A stretch of DNA of 61,994 nt from Macromonas nakdongensis (GCF_002837145.1 NZ_NWMV01000042.1:1-61994), one strand, 5' to 3'; positions 24,943-32,422 are shown, counted from the first letter of the stretch. Made by a program: numbers and translations. Notes: a model not told the origin generated them from the letters alone.

Positions 24943-26857
24943 TCAACCGCCCTGACAATTGATCGAGCTTTTGTTGCAAAGCCTGAATTGCGCCATCTCT
25001 ATGACCCCAACGATCAAGCTCTTGAACTCTTTCAATCCCTTCTTGCGCCTCACGAAAGTGCCCCAAAATCAATTGAACAGAAATCAAGTTCATCCACATC
25101 TGAACGTCACGGGGGGATTGAACAACCGCTTGCGATAAAACCAAACCAGCCTCATCGACATCCTTGATCAAATTCAACAAACTGTTTGCATACATTGCCG
25201 ATATGTCCGAGCGCCACGAATGAACCCGATAGGCCTCCCTCAGGAGATTCACCAACCTCTCCGAATCCAATTGAATTTCACCGCTTATCTGAGCTTCCAA
25301 AAGTCCATACAAAGCATTAACATCTTGGTTTGAGAGCGGATGGGACACAATATAATTCTCCGCCCTACCCCACCAAACATCGGCATCCAACAAAACTTTT
25401 TTACCATTTAGAAAAAGCAAAGCCTGATACGGCAAAAATGTAGTATTAGGCAAATCCGCAGCACGCCTAAAAGCAGACACCGACTCGTGAAACCCAGGTG
25501 TGCCAGGATCAGGATTAAGCCGATTCAAGACGACTCCCAGTTCATAAACTGCACGCGGGGAATTACTCTGCCGCTGACTTTCGAAATATGCATGCTTGAC
25601 CGGGTGAGACCACTCGTTAGAGCGCATATACGTCACACCAACATACCAAGTAAGCAATGCAAATATAAAAAAATATATCACCAACCTCCAACGACCGAAA
25701 TGCGCATGAAAAAGCAATAAGCCAAATACAACCCACATAACCCCGACAGAACCCATGTAATTTCTATGCTCATACACCAACTCAAGCGGAACTACAGTCG
25801 AAACAAGCAAATGCATTACGAAAAACCATAAAATCCCAAAAGCAAGCCACGGCTTATCTTTACGGAGTAAAATGGAAACACAGATCAACAAAAAAATTCC
25901 AATTACACCAAAAATGCTTGCTGGCGGACTCAGTGGGCCCGTGGAAACCTCATAAGCATCATGATATAGAGAAAGCACATCCATGGATGGCGCCAATATC
26001 CATGCCAAATAGCCCCATACCACACGAGCCTCTGTCCACAACCGCTCACTCAACGTGAATGGCCTGCTCTCATACGCTGCGCCAGATATCAAGCCAGGCA
26101 ATATCCACGCAAGACCCAGGACCCCTGGCAAAAACAAAACAATCCCATACAGAAAATAAATATTTCTTTTCGCTTTGGCATCAGAATATTTAAAAAACAC
26201 CATCCACTCTATCAATAAAGCATAGACTGGCAGCATGACCCCATTTTCCTTGCTAAACACGGCAAGCAGGCCAAAGCCAAACATGCCAAAGCAAACCCAC
26301 CGCCACCCCGCACTTGCCGTACAAGCATCGGAATTTATCAACCCTCGGCCATGTACATATGCCCACAAACCAGCAAGCATGAACAATGTAGAGAGGTTTT
26401 CCATACGTTGGACAACATACAAAACCCCAGTTAAATTGATTGGCAAAACACCCCAGGCCGTAGCCACCAAGATCGCGAACAAACAAGGGGAGACAGAGGA
26501 AGGCAATAAAGGATATCTATCCCAAAATGATCGACCAATCGCATAACTCAAGCCAAAGACCAACCAAACATTAATCAAATGCAAAACAAGATTGACAACC
26601 TTCATGGTATAAGGCTGCAATCCAAAAAAATAAACTTCCAAGGCAAAGCTTAGAACAGAAATAGGCCTAGCAAGCGGCCCAGCCCCCCCCGAAAAAGCCG
26701 CAGACCACCATGGAATCTCATTTTTCGATATGGCGATAAATTTCGGATTTTCAACGATGTTAACAAAATCATCAAAGACAAAACCACCAGCGAGTCCCGG
26801 CCAATATAAAACCGCGATCAGCGCCGTGATCAAACACGAAATAATTGGCAGTCGCAT
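24917..26857 (-). CDS. TMTC-like multi-membrane protein with C-terminal TPR region (copy B)
   Basis: A 646-residue homologue of copy A, first gene after pilA on the minus strand. Shared marks: YWPGLAGGFVFDDFVN after TM1, LARPISVLSFALE, VNLVLHLINVW, LYVVQRMENLSTLF, VFSKENGVMLPV, ARVVWGYLAW and VYEHRNYMG, then a TPR-like C-terminal part from about residue 430. It is probably a GT-C-type transferase in the inner membrane with a periplasmic or cytosolic TPR tail; acceptor and donor are unknown. The ATG at 26857 has no strong ribosome-binding site. It begins 68 bp after the pilA stop, with the pilA terminator between. It is AT-rich, in contrast to copy A. Confidence 0.8.
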   Translation of the reverse strand: MRLPIISCLITALIAVLYWPGLAGGFVFDDFVNIVENPKFIAISKNEIPWWSAAFSGGAGPLARPISVLSFALEVYFFGLQPYTMKVVNLVLHLINVWLVFGLSYAIGRSFWDRYPLLPSSVSPCLFAILVATAWGVLPINLTGVLYVVQRMENLSTLFMLAGLWAYVHGRGLINSDACTASAGWRWVCFGMFGFGLLAVFSKENGVMLPVYALLIEWMVFFKYSDAKAKRNIYFLYGIVLFLPGVLGLAWILPGLISGAAYESRPFTLSERLWTEARVVWGYLAWILAPSMDVLSLYHDAYEVSTGPLSPPASIFGVIGIFLLICVSILLRKDKPWLAFGILWFFVMHLLVSTVVPLELVYEHRNYMGSVGVMWVVFGLLLFHAHFGRWRLVIYFFIFALLTWYVGVTYMRSNEWSHPVKHAYFESQRQSNSPRAVYELGVVLNRLNPDPGTPGFHESVSAFRRAADLPNTTFLPYQALLFLNGKKVLLDADVWWGRAENYIVSHPLSNQDVNALYGLLEAQISGEIQLDSERLVNLLREAYRVHSWRSDISAMYANSLLNLIKDVDEAGLVLSQAVVQSPRDVQMWMNLISVQLILGHFREAQEGIERVQELDRWGHRDGAIQALQQKLDQLSGRLNEKKSMPR

Positions 26858-26882
26858 GCTTGAAGTAATTTAAATTCCAAAA

Positions 26883-26909
26883 AATAAGCCCCGCAATGCG
26901 GGGCTTATT
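26883..26909 (-). terminator. Rho-independent terminator after pilA
   Basis: Perfect 12-bp stem (AATAAGCCCCGC / GCGGGGCTTATT) with a 3-nt loop, followed on the minus strand by a T-rich run. It lies 16 bp beyond the pilA stop and before the TMTC-like gene at 26857, so most pilA transcripts should end here and a fraction may read through into the glycosylation genes. Confidence 0.85.
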
Positions 26910-26924
26910 AGAAAATTACTTGAA

Positions 26925-27398
26925 TTAATTTGTACGACAAGCAGTTGGCAACCACTTGTTGGGAATACCATTAGTAGCATCTGATTTGCAACGCCACGCC
27001 AAAGCACCATCTCCCGCTGTGACAACAGAAGACAACACCAAGGACGGATCTGTCAAGTCTTTCAGTTTTGCATGAGCCGCGGTTGTAGCGAAACCGGCAC
27101 GAATGAGACCAGTACCATCAATAGACACACTGGAAACATAGTTGCCCTTAATACTGACAGGACTAGACAAGCCTGCGGAAGCGTTGGTCGAAGGGAATCG
27201 GCCATTATTGTCATAAAATTCTGCGACAGCAGTTTTGGCACCCGCCGCCAAGGTCAAGCCTTCCGACACTTGGGTGCGGATGGTGTAGTCCTGGTACGCG
27301 GGCAGCGCAATGGCAGCCAGAATGCCGATGATGGCCACCACGATCATCAGTTCGATGAGCGTGAAGCCGCGCTGAATGGAGCGCTGGATGGATTTCAT
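26925..27398 (-). CDS. pilA: Type IV major pilin PilA
   Basis: A 157-residue prepilin, the structural subunit of the type IV pilus. The short leader ends at RG, cut before [20 protein letters not shown] with Glu at mature position 5. The helix continues into [18 protein letters not shown]-terminal disulfide region is formed by C137 and C154 (WRCKSD ... LPTACRTN). The ATG at 27398 is preceded by a near-perfect AGGAGG, which settles the start over an upstream in-frame option. Upstream lie a candidate sigma-54 promoter and TGTC repeats; PilS-PilR are encoded 7-11 kb away. A strong terminator follows. Confidence 0.96.
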   Translation of the reverse strand: MKSIQRSIQRGFTLIELMIVVAIIGILAAIALPAYQDYTIRTQVSEGLTLAAGAKTAVAEFYDNNGRFPSTNASAGLSSPVSIKGNYVSSVSIDGTGLIRAGFATTAAHAKLKDLTDPSLVLSSVVTAGDGALAWRCKSDATNGIPNKWLPTACRTN

Positions 27399-27440
27399 GA
27401 AAAACCTCCTGTGATGGATGGGATGGACGTCACTTGCCAC

Positions 27441-27455
27441 GCACGAAGCATGCCA
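27441..27455 (-). promoter_or_regulatory. Candidate sigma-54 promoter of pilA
   Basis: On the minus strand TGGCATGCTTCGTGC has GG and GC at the exact sigma-54 -24/-12 spacing, and the same TGGCAT-N6-TGC form as the glnA site in this window. It would start transcription about 30 nt before the pilA ATG, with AGGAGG in the leader. PilR-dependent sigma-54 control of pilA is established in Pseudomonas; here it is inferred. Confidence 0.5.
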
Positions 27456-27546
27456 TCGCAGTGTAGTGCCGCCAAACGGTAACTATGCAGCTTAGAGCGG
27501 CAGTTTTGCCAAAAAACCACGCACTCGGTCGCACGCCGACCAAATT

Positions 27547-27581
27547 GACACAGAATATAGGTGTGACAAATGCAGATGACA
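27547..27581 (-). promoter_or_regulatory. TGTC repeats upstream of pilA, possible PilR sites
   Basis: Three TGTCA elements in the same orientation on the minus strand (read as GACA at 27547, 27565 and 27578 on the + strand) lie about 90-140 bp upstream of the sigma-54 candidate. PilR in Pseudomonas binds clustered C/GTGTC repeats at a similar distance. They overlap the start of the divergent HTH/Sel1 gene, so both genes could be affected. Confidence 0.4.
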
Positions 27582-28099
27582 CACCAACAGCAAGGGGGGA
27601 CACCTCCCCCTGTATCAGCCTCTACGCCGCAGAAACCCTGACCGGGCGCAGCCGCCGCACTTTGTGGCGCAAAGTGGCCGACGGCACCCTGCCGCGCGGG
27701 CCAGACGACGCCCAAGGTCGGGCCACGGTGCCGTGGCTCGCTCTATCCCCTTGGCTGAAATTGCCCCCTGGCGAACCCACACAAGCCCTGGTGCTGACCG
27801 CCGATGCAGGAGTTGCGTCCGCCCAAGCCGAACTGGGCGAGGCTTTGCTGCAAGCGGGCGCCGCAGGTGGTGCGGTGTATTGGTTTCAACTGGCCGCCAG
27901 ACAGGGCGCTGGGGACGCCATGCACTGGCTGGCCATGTGCCACTTGCGTGGCGAAGGTTGTGAAGCCAGTTTGCCCCAAGGCATGGTTTGGCTGGCCAAA
28001 GCTGCCGGTGCGGGGCACAGGATTGCCCAGTCTCAGTTGGAGGGTTGGCGCGAAACGGGCGGGCTCGCCGCGTACACCCAATATCGGGACAACACATAG
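27563..28099 (+). CDS. HTH-domain protein with Sel1-like repeats
   Basis: A protein of about 178 residues (204 if the ATG at 27485 is used). The N-terminal part SLYAAETLTGRSRRTLWRKV plus DGTLPR resembles a helix-turn-helix DNA-binding segment. The C-terminal half has Sel1-type repeats, for example AQAELGEALLQAG, AVYWFQLAARQGAGDAMHWL and MVWLAKAAGAGHRIAQSQLE. It is divergent from pilA and shares its control region, so a pilus-related regulatory role is possible; this is inference. The start is uncertain because neither the GTG at 27563 nor the ATG at 27485 has a good ribosome-binding site. Its 3' end overlaps the convergent gtrA gene by 67 bp. Confidence 0.65.
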   Translation: MTNADDTPTARGDTSPCISLYAAETLTGRSRRTLWRKVADGTLPRGPDDAQGRATVPWLALSPWLKLPPGEPTQALVLTADAGVASAQAELGEALLQAGAAGGAVYWFQLAARQGAGDAMHWLAMCHLRGEGCEASLPQGMVWLAKAAGAGHRIAQSQLEGWRETGGLAAYTQYRDNT

Positions 28100-28446
28100 C
28101 TGTTCAAGGCCACGGGCACGGCACCCAGCACCCGGGCCAACAGCACGCCTGCACCCAACACATCCACCAGCCACCAAGCCACGACCAGTGTGATCATGTA
28201 ATTCAGCACCACCAACACGGCAAAACGGGGGATTTGGCGCGCTGGTTCCAGACTCGCCCGAAAACTGACCGATCCATGCCACACGTACCCGGATACCAAA
28301 CCCGAGGCATAACCCAGACTGACCGCCCAAGGCCAAGGCAGCCCCCCCCAGACAGCCAGCCAGGTGATGGAAAAATCCACGGCGGTCACGGCAAGGCCTA
28401 CCACCAGAAAGCGCGAAGCTTCGCGCCAACGTGCCGGCCAGGTCAC
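28033..28446 (-). CDS. gtrA: GtrA-family membrane protein (lipid-linked sugar flippase type)
   Basis: A 137-residue protein with four hydrophobic segments, opening with REASRFLVVGLAVTAVDFSI, the usual GtrA start, and ending in a helix followed by LSRYWVYA. GtrA proteins are thought to flip polyprenyl-phosphate-linked sugars made by GtrB to the periplasmic face. The start is a GTG at 28446 overlapping the GtrB stop (GTGA). With the two genes upstream it forms a GtrA-GtrB-GT-C trio like phage and bacterial serotype-conversion cassettes. The 3' end overlaps the HTH/Sel1 gene. Confidence 0.86.
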   Translation of the reverse strand: MTWPARWREASRFLVVGLAVTAVDFSITWLAVWGGLPWPWAVSLGYASGLVSGYVWHGSVSFRASLEPARQIPRFAVLVVLNYMITLVVAWWLVDVLGAGVLLARVLGAVPVALNSYVLSRYWVYAASPPVSRQPSN

Positions 28447-29426
28447 CGAAAGTCCCGCAAGGGCCGAGCGCGTGGCCGCTTGGGCACATTGGCAATGTCG
28501 TACCCAAAAAACGCCAGCAAGCACTGCAGCCCCATGAGCACGGGCAGCGCGGCCAGCATCACAGTACCGGCCGGTGTGGCTTGCCCACTCAGCACGCCCT
28601 GGTACCAATGCCAGGCACCGAACACGCTGCCAAAACCCAGCAAAGCCACGCCCAGCAGCAGTTCCAGCGAAGCCAGCGACACATCGCGCAGGAAGTAGTT
28701 GTAAAAAATGCGCTTGCCAAAATTGCGCAGGTGTTTGAACAAAAATTCGCCCACCACCCGCCCCACACGCAAATGACTGACTTCGTCGGCATAGTGGGCG
28801 GCCATGGGCACATCCACCACCACCGCCCGCACCAGACTCAACCTAAAGAGCATGTCGGATTCAAAAAAATACCGTTGGCTGATTTTGTCAAAAGGCAGTT
28901 TGGCCAGCACCTCGGCCCGTACCGCAGTGAGGCCGTTGGTGGGATCGAACACGTTCCAATAACCGGTGGACAATTTATTGAAGAACGACAGCACGGCATT
29001 GCCAAAAATGCGCAAGCGCGGCATGCCCTGGAGCCCATCCAAATCGAAAAAACGGTTGCCTTTGGTGTAATCGGCCTCGCCGTCCAGCAAGGGAACAATC
29101 AGTTCGGGGATGAGCGCCGGGTCGTGCTGCCCGTCCCCATCGATTTTGACGACGATGTCGGCCCCATCGGCCAAGGCCTGGCTGTACCCCCGCATGACGG
29201 CCCCGCCAACACCGCTGTTGGCGGATTGAAACAACACATGAACACGGGGGTCGGTGCAATGCTGCTGCACCCACTGTCCGCTGCCATCGGGGCAGGCATC
29301 GTCTACCACGTAGATGGCGTGGCAGCCCTGGCCGATGGCGGCCAGCACCTCACCGATGTGCCGCGTGACGCGGTAACACGGGATGACGACTGCCACCCGA
29401 GGCCAGGACTGGACCGACGGCTTCAT
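28443..29426 (-). CDS. gtrB: GtrB-like polyprenyl-phosphate glycosyltransferase (GT2)
   Basis: A 327-residue GT2 enzyme with VAVVIPCYRVTRHIGEVLA, IYVVDDACPDGSG, NSGVGGAVMRGY, the acidic KIDGDGQHDP motif (about residues 110-119), DPTNGLTAVRAEVL, and two C-terminal membrane helices. It builds a polyprenyl-phosphate-linked sugar on the cytoplasmic face, for flipping by GtrA and use by the GT-C enzyme. The ATG at 29426 overlaps the upstream stop (ATGA). It is a second polyprenyl-phosphate transferase in the window besides the one at 22008-22931, and the two are clearly diverged. Confidence 0.88.
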   Translation of the reverse strand: MKPSVQSWPRVAVVIPCYRVTRHIGEVLAAIGQGCHAIYVVDDACPDGSGQWVQQHCTDPRVHVLFQSANSGVGGAVMRGYSQALADGADIVVKIDGDGQHDPALIPELIVPLLDGEADYTKGNRFFDLDGLQGMPRLRIFGNAVLSFFNKLSTGYWNVFDPTNGLTAVRAEVLAKLPFDKISQRYFFESDMLFRLSLVRAVVVDVPMAAHYADEVSHLRVGRVVGEFLFKHLRNFGKRIFYNYFLRDVSLASLELLLGVALLGFGSVFGAWHWYQGVLSGQATPAGTVMLAALPVLMGLQCLLAFFGYDIANVPKRPRARPLRDFR

Positions 29427-30754
29427 GCAGACACCTTGCGGCTTTGCCACCACTTCACCGTCTGCTGACCGGCCACCCACAACACCCAGACGGCCAGGCC
29501 ATACACAAAGGGGCGCAGGGGAATGCCGTAACGTGGAAAGGGAGCCCCCACGGCGTGGATGAGGAAAAAGTACCCGAACAAGGCCACCAGCCAGGCCAGC
29601 ATGAGGCGCTGGGTGCTGGAAAGACCCAGTGCGCCAGCCTTCCACAGCAGGGAAACGCCCCCCACCACGGCCAAGACACTGAGCGGCGCATGGATGTGCT
29701 GCATGCCCCAGCGCGAGATGGCGAAGTAGAAGTTGTCGAAGTACGGCGACTCCAGCACGGGGTAGATGAACACATCGCCCATGCCATCGATCATGTTCCA
29801 CGACAACAGCGAGATGGGCTTGCCGGCCAGATACCAATAAAGGTAGGTGACAGGGTCTTGCACCACACGGCGCCACACCTCCTGCAGCACGGCGGCCATG
29901 TCGTACCCGCCCTGCTGGGCAAAAGGATCGTACCAATAGGGGGCGCCGTGAGAAGCCTCCAGGCCATTGAACATGAAGTCGGGATACGCACCGTGCAACA
30001 CGGTGTTGACCATGAGGGTGGGGTCGGACACGGCCCCCACCACCGCCCAGTTGCGCAGTTTCCAGCCCAGCACCACCACCAAACCGGCCAAAGCCGCCGG
30101 CAACAACAGGGTGAGCCACTGGCGCCGGGTGGCAAATGGCAACACCGCCCCGACCATCAGCAAAGGAGCGTACTCGGTGGTGGCCCGTGTGAGGGCCGTC
30201 AGTCCCAGCAACACGCCTCCCACACAAGCCCAGCCCGCACTGGAGCGCCGCACCGCCTGGACCAGACCGCCCAAAGCCGCCACCAGCAGGAACGTGAACA
30301 GCGTTTCGGTGAGAAAGTACGTACTCATCACAATGAGGTGCGGAGACAAGGCTGTGAGCAAGGCCGCCCCCACGCCGACCAGGGGATGGGCGAGGCCGGC
30401 AAACAACCAGAACGTGAGCAGCACCGTGAACACGCCCAGCACGGCCTGCAGGGTGTTGAAGCGCAGCAGCATGCGTTCACTGGCGTAGCGGTCTACCACC
30501 GACGAGGCCATCCAGGGCATGAGGGGTTGGACAAAAGCATCGGGGGCTGGTGCCTGTTTGGCTGGCGGGGCACTGGAGAACACGCCCCAACGCTGGAGGT
30601 TGAGCGCACTGTTGTAATAAACCTTGGCATCGGCCCGAATGGGCGTGTCTACCACGGTGGTGCTGATGGCTTGAAGGCGCAACGCAGCGGCCAGCACAAG
30701 CACCGCCAGCAACAGCAAGGCGACCAATGAACGGGAGAGCTGGGACTGGGGCAT
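29423..30754 (-). CDS. GT-C family membrane glycosyltransferase (PMT/ArnT-like)
   Basis: A 443-residue membrane protein with about ten hydrophobic segments. After TM1 the first periplasmic loop holds TPIRADAKVYYNSALNLQRW, with the acidic residue used by PMT_2/ArnT GT-C enzymes. Positions VMSTYFLTETLFTFLL and GLTALTRATTEY match the TM5-6 and RPE-like regions of the fold. It would transfer a sugar from the polyprenyl-phosphate donor made by the GtrB-like enzyme onto a periplasmic acceptor (O-antigen, lipid A or protein, undetermined). The ATG at 30754 is chosen; a TTG at 30784 extends the frame but lacks a usable ribosome-binding site. Confidence 0.82.
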   Translation of the reverse strand: MPQSQLSRSLVALLLLAVLVLAAALRLQAISTTVVDTPIRADAKVYYNSALNLQRWGVFSSAPPAKQAPAPDAFVQPLMPWMASSVVDRYASERMLLRFNTLQAVLGVFTVLLTFWLFAGLAHPLVGVGAALLTALSPHLIVMSTYFLTETLFTFLLVAALGGLVQAVRRSSAGWACVGGVLLGLTALTRATTEYAPLLMVGAVLPFATRRQWLTLLLPAALAGLVVVLGWKLRNWAVVGAVSDPTLMVNTVLHGAYPDFMFNGLEASHGAPYWYDPFAQQGGYDMAAVLQEVWRRVVQDPVTYLYWYLAGKPISLLSWNMIDGMGDVFIYPVLESPYFDNFYFAISRWGMQHIHAPLSVLAVVGGVSLLWKAGALGLSSTQRLMLAWLVALFGYFFLIHAVGAPFPRYGIPLRPFVYGLAVWVLWVAGQQTVKWWQSRKVSA

Positions 30755-30803
30755 GGGGCAGCGCAGCAAGAGATGAATGAACAATCCTAGCAGCAGCGCA
30801 GCA

Positions 30804-31817
30804 TCAACTCGTCAGGCGCAAAGGTAAGCGCACCAACACCTCGTATTCCCCACCCTCCTGCCGCAGCCGCAGGCTGGCTTCGGCGTCAAAGTGCAGAGCC
30901 AGCCGTTCGCGGATGTTGTCCAGCGCCAGGTGGTTGCCGCTGTGCGGCGCCTGCGCGGGAACCTCGGGCGGCGGCAGGGTGTTGCGCACGTACAGCAGCA
31001 AGGTGCTGTCGTCGGCCACGGCCTGCAGGGTCACGTCGGCGCCCCGGGGGTTGGGTTCGGCCCCGTGGCGCACGGCGTTTTCCAGCAGGGGTTGCAGCAG
31101 CAGGGGCGGCACCAGGGCCTGGGCGGGGGCGTGGTCGCACAGCCAGTGCAGGCGCAGGCGTTCGCCCAGGCGTTGTTGTTCGATGTTGGCGTACGCTCGG
31201 GCCAGTGCCAGCTCCTGCTGCAGGGGCACCAGGGTGCGGGCGTCGGCCAGCAGGGCGCGGTACAGGTCGGCCAGGTCGTGCAGCATGGCTTCGGCCTGGG
31301 CGGGTTGGCTGCGCAGCAGGGCCAGCACGCTGTTGAGGCTGTTGTACAAAAAATGTGGCCGTATGCGGGCCTGCAAGGCCGTCATGCGCGCCTGGGCCAG
31401 CGCGGGCGACAGGCGGTGGTGCCGCCAGTTGAAGTAGCACAGCACCACCCCGGCCACCAGGGCGGCCACGCTGGCGCTGTGGCCCACGGTGTCGGGCAGG
31501 GTCAACCCCATGCCGTGCACCAGGGCGCTGTGCCAGGCGGTGGCCACCAGCCCGGCCAGGGCCAGCACGGCGGCCACGGCGTGGCGGTAGGCGGCGCGCT
31601 CCAGCCAGGGGGCCAGGGCGTAGAGCAGCAACACGGTACTCAGCGTCACGGGTTCGTACAGGGGGGCGGCGTCCAGCAGGCTTTGCCACCACACCTGCCA
31701 GCCGGGTGCCTGCACCCAGCCGTAGGCCAGGCGCAGCAACTGCGTCAGCACCAACGCACGCAACACCACCCCGAGGTTGCGAAAGTTGGGCAGGCGGCTG
31801 GGGGCGGTTTGGGCCAT
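30804..31817 (-). CDS. LytS/AlgZ-type sensor histidine kinase
   Basis: A 337-residue membrane kinase. The N-terminal half has about four to six hydrophobic segments. The His_kinase (PF06580) domain carries RPHFLYNSLNSVLALL, with the phospho-His at about residue 153, and a divergent ATPase domain with LLLQPLLENAVRHG and LALDNIRERL. AlgZ in betaproteobacteria is normally followed by its LytTR regulator AlgR. Here the next gene is the GT-C glycosyltransferase about 50 bp away (ATG start), and no regulator is present. The partner regulator must be elsewhere, and the kinase may be co-transcribed with the gtr-like genes. Confidence 0.87.
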   Translation of the reverse strand: MAQTAPSRLPNFRNLGVVLRALVLTQLLRLAYGWVQAPGWQVWWQSLLDAAPLYEPVTLSTVLLLYALAPWLERAAYRHAVAAVLALAGLVATAWHSALVHGMGLTLPDTVGHSASVAALVAGVVLCYFNWRHHRLSPALAQARMTALQARIRPHFLYNSLNSVLALLRSQPAQAEAMLHDLADLYRALLADARTLVPLQQELALARAYANIEQQRLGERLRLHWLCDHAPAQALVPPLLLQPLLENAVRHGAEPNPRGADVTLQAVADDSTLLLYVRNTLPPPEVPAQAPHSGNHLALDNIRERLALHFDAEASLRLRQEGGEYEVLVRLPLRLTS

Positions 31818-31829
31818 GGGTGCTGTGGC

Positions 31830-32165
31830 TCAATGGCCTGGTTTCAGGCGCGCAACGGCCGAGCGATAGGCTTGCAAGTCTTCACGTTTGCCAACGGACA
31901 AAACCAATACAAGCAACACTCCATCGTCTACTTGATAGACCAGCCGGTAGCCCTGCTTGAGTAGCTTGATCTTGTAGCAGTCTCGCAAGTCACCGTGCAA
32001 TTCGGCCCCTGGCGTACGGGGTTGCTGCAGGCGCTTTTTCAAAGCCTTGCGCAAAAGCTCTTTGACACTGCCATCCAAACGCTGCCATTCTGCCAAGGCT
32101 TCTGGCACAAACCGCAGGCGGTAAGCGGCAGGCAGCGTTTCAGACGGTATCAATGTCCACCTCAA
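31830..32165 (-). CDS. RelE/ParE-family toxin
   Basis: A 111-residue toxin of the RelE/ParE superfamily. Typical marks are RFVPEALAEWQRLDGSVKE near the N-terminus, the LHGDLRDCYKIKLLKQGYRL strand pair, and the C-terminal LVLVLSVGKREDL with a conserved charged end. RelE members cut mRNA at the ribosome; ParE members poison gyrase; motifs alone do not decide here. The start is TTG at 32165 or TTG at 32153, both inside the antitoxin's 3' end, so translation is coupled to the antitoxin. It lies 12 bp from the histidine-kinase gene. Confidence 0.82.
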   Translation of the reverse strand: MRWTLIPSETLPAAYRLRFVPEALAEWQRLDGSVKELLRKALKKRLQQPRTPGAELHGDLRDCYKIKLLKQGYRLVYQVDDGVLLVLVLSVGKREDLQAYRSAVARLKPGH

Positions 32166-32391
32166 TGGCCAAGGCCTTGGTGGTCAAACGCTGGCGGGCC
32201 AGGGCCACCAGATCGCGGTCGGCCAGATCGTCCAGAATGGCCTCGAACAACTCCGGCGCCACCATGTAAAACGCGGGCCGGTTGTGGTTGAGCACCGCCA
32301 CCGGCTTGTCACCGGCCTCGCGCAGCACCTGGGCAGGGTTTTTTTTGAACTCGGACATGCTGACCGAGTAGTCGGCAAGAATGGCTTGCAT
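32140..32391 (-). CDS. Phd/YefM-type antitoxin
   Basis: An 83-residue antitoxin. The N-terminal dimerising DNA-binding part has YSVSMSEFKKNPAQVLREA, then KPVAVLNHNRPAFYMVAPEL, the usual Phd/YefM pattern. The C-terminal tail would wrap the toxin. The ATG at 32391 has a GGAGC ribosome-binding site that lies within a 27-bp palindrome, so the antitoxin probably represses its own promoter. It is followed by the RelE-like gene, which it overlaps by up to 26 bp. Confidence 0.85.
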   Translation of the reverse strand: MQAILADYSVSMSEFKKNPAQVLREAGDKPVAVLNHNRPAFYMVAPELFEAILDDLADRDLVALARQRLTTKALAIEVDIDTV

Positions 32392-32395
32392 AAAA

Positions 32396-32422
32396 GCTCC
32401 AAATTAAGTCTTAATTTGGAGC
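32396..32422 (-). promoter_or_regulatory. 27-bp palindromic operator of the toxin-antitoxin pair
   Basis: A perfect inverted repeat, GCTCCAAATTAAG / CTTAATTTGGAGC, with one central base. It ends 4 bp before the antitoxin ATG and includes its ribosome-binding site. It is well placed to bind the Phd-type antitoxin, and as RNA it could also fold and hide the ribosome-binding site. Confidence 0.75.

Noticed and set aside
27461-27480. Another sigma-54 candidate upstream of pilA on the minus strand (GGCACTACACTGC)
   Set aside because: The GG-to-GC spacing is one base short of the strict -24/-12 spacing; TGGCATGCTTCGTGC fits better.
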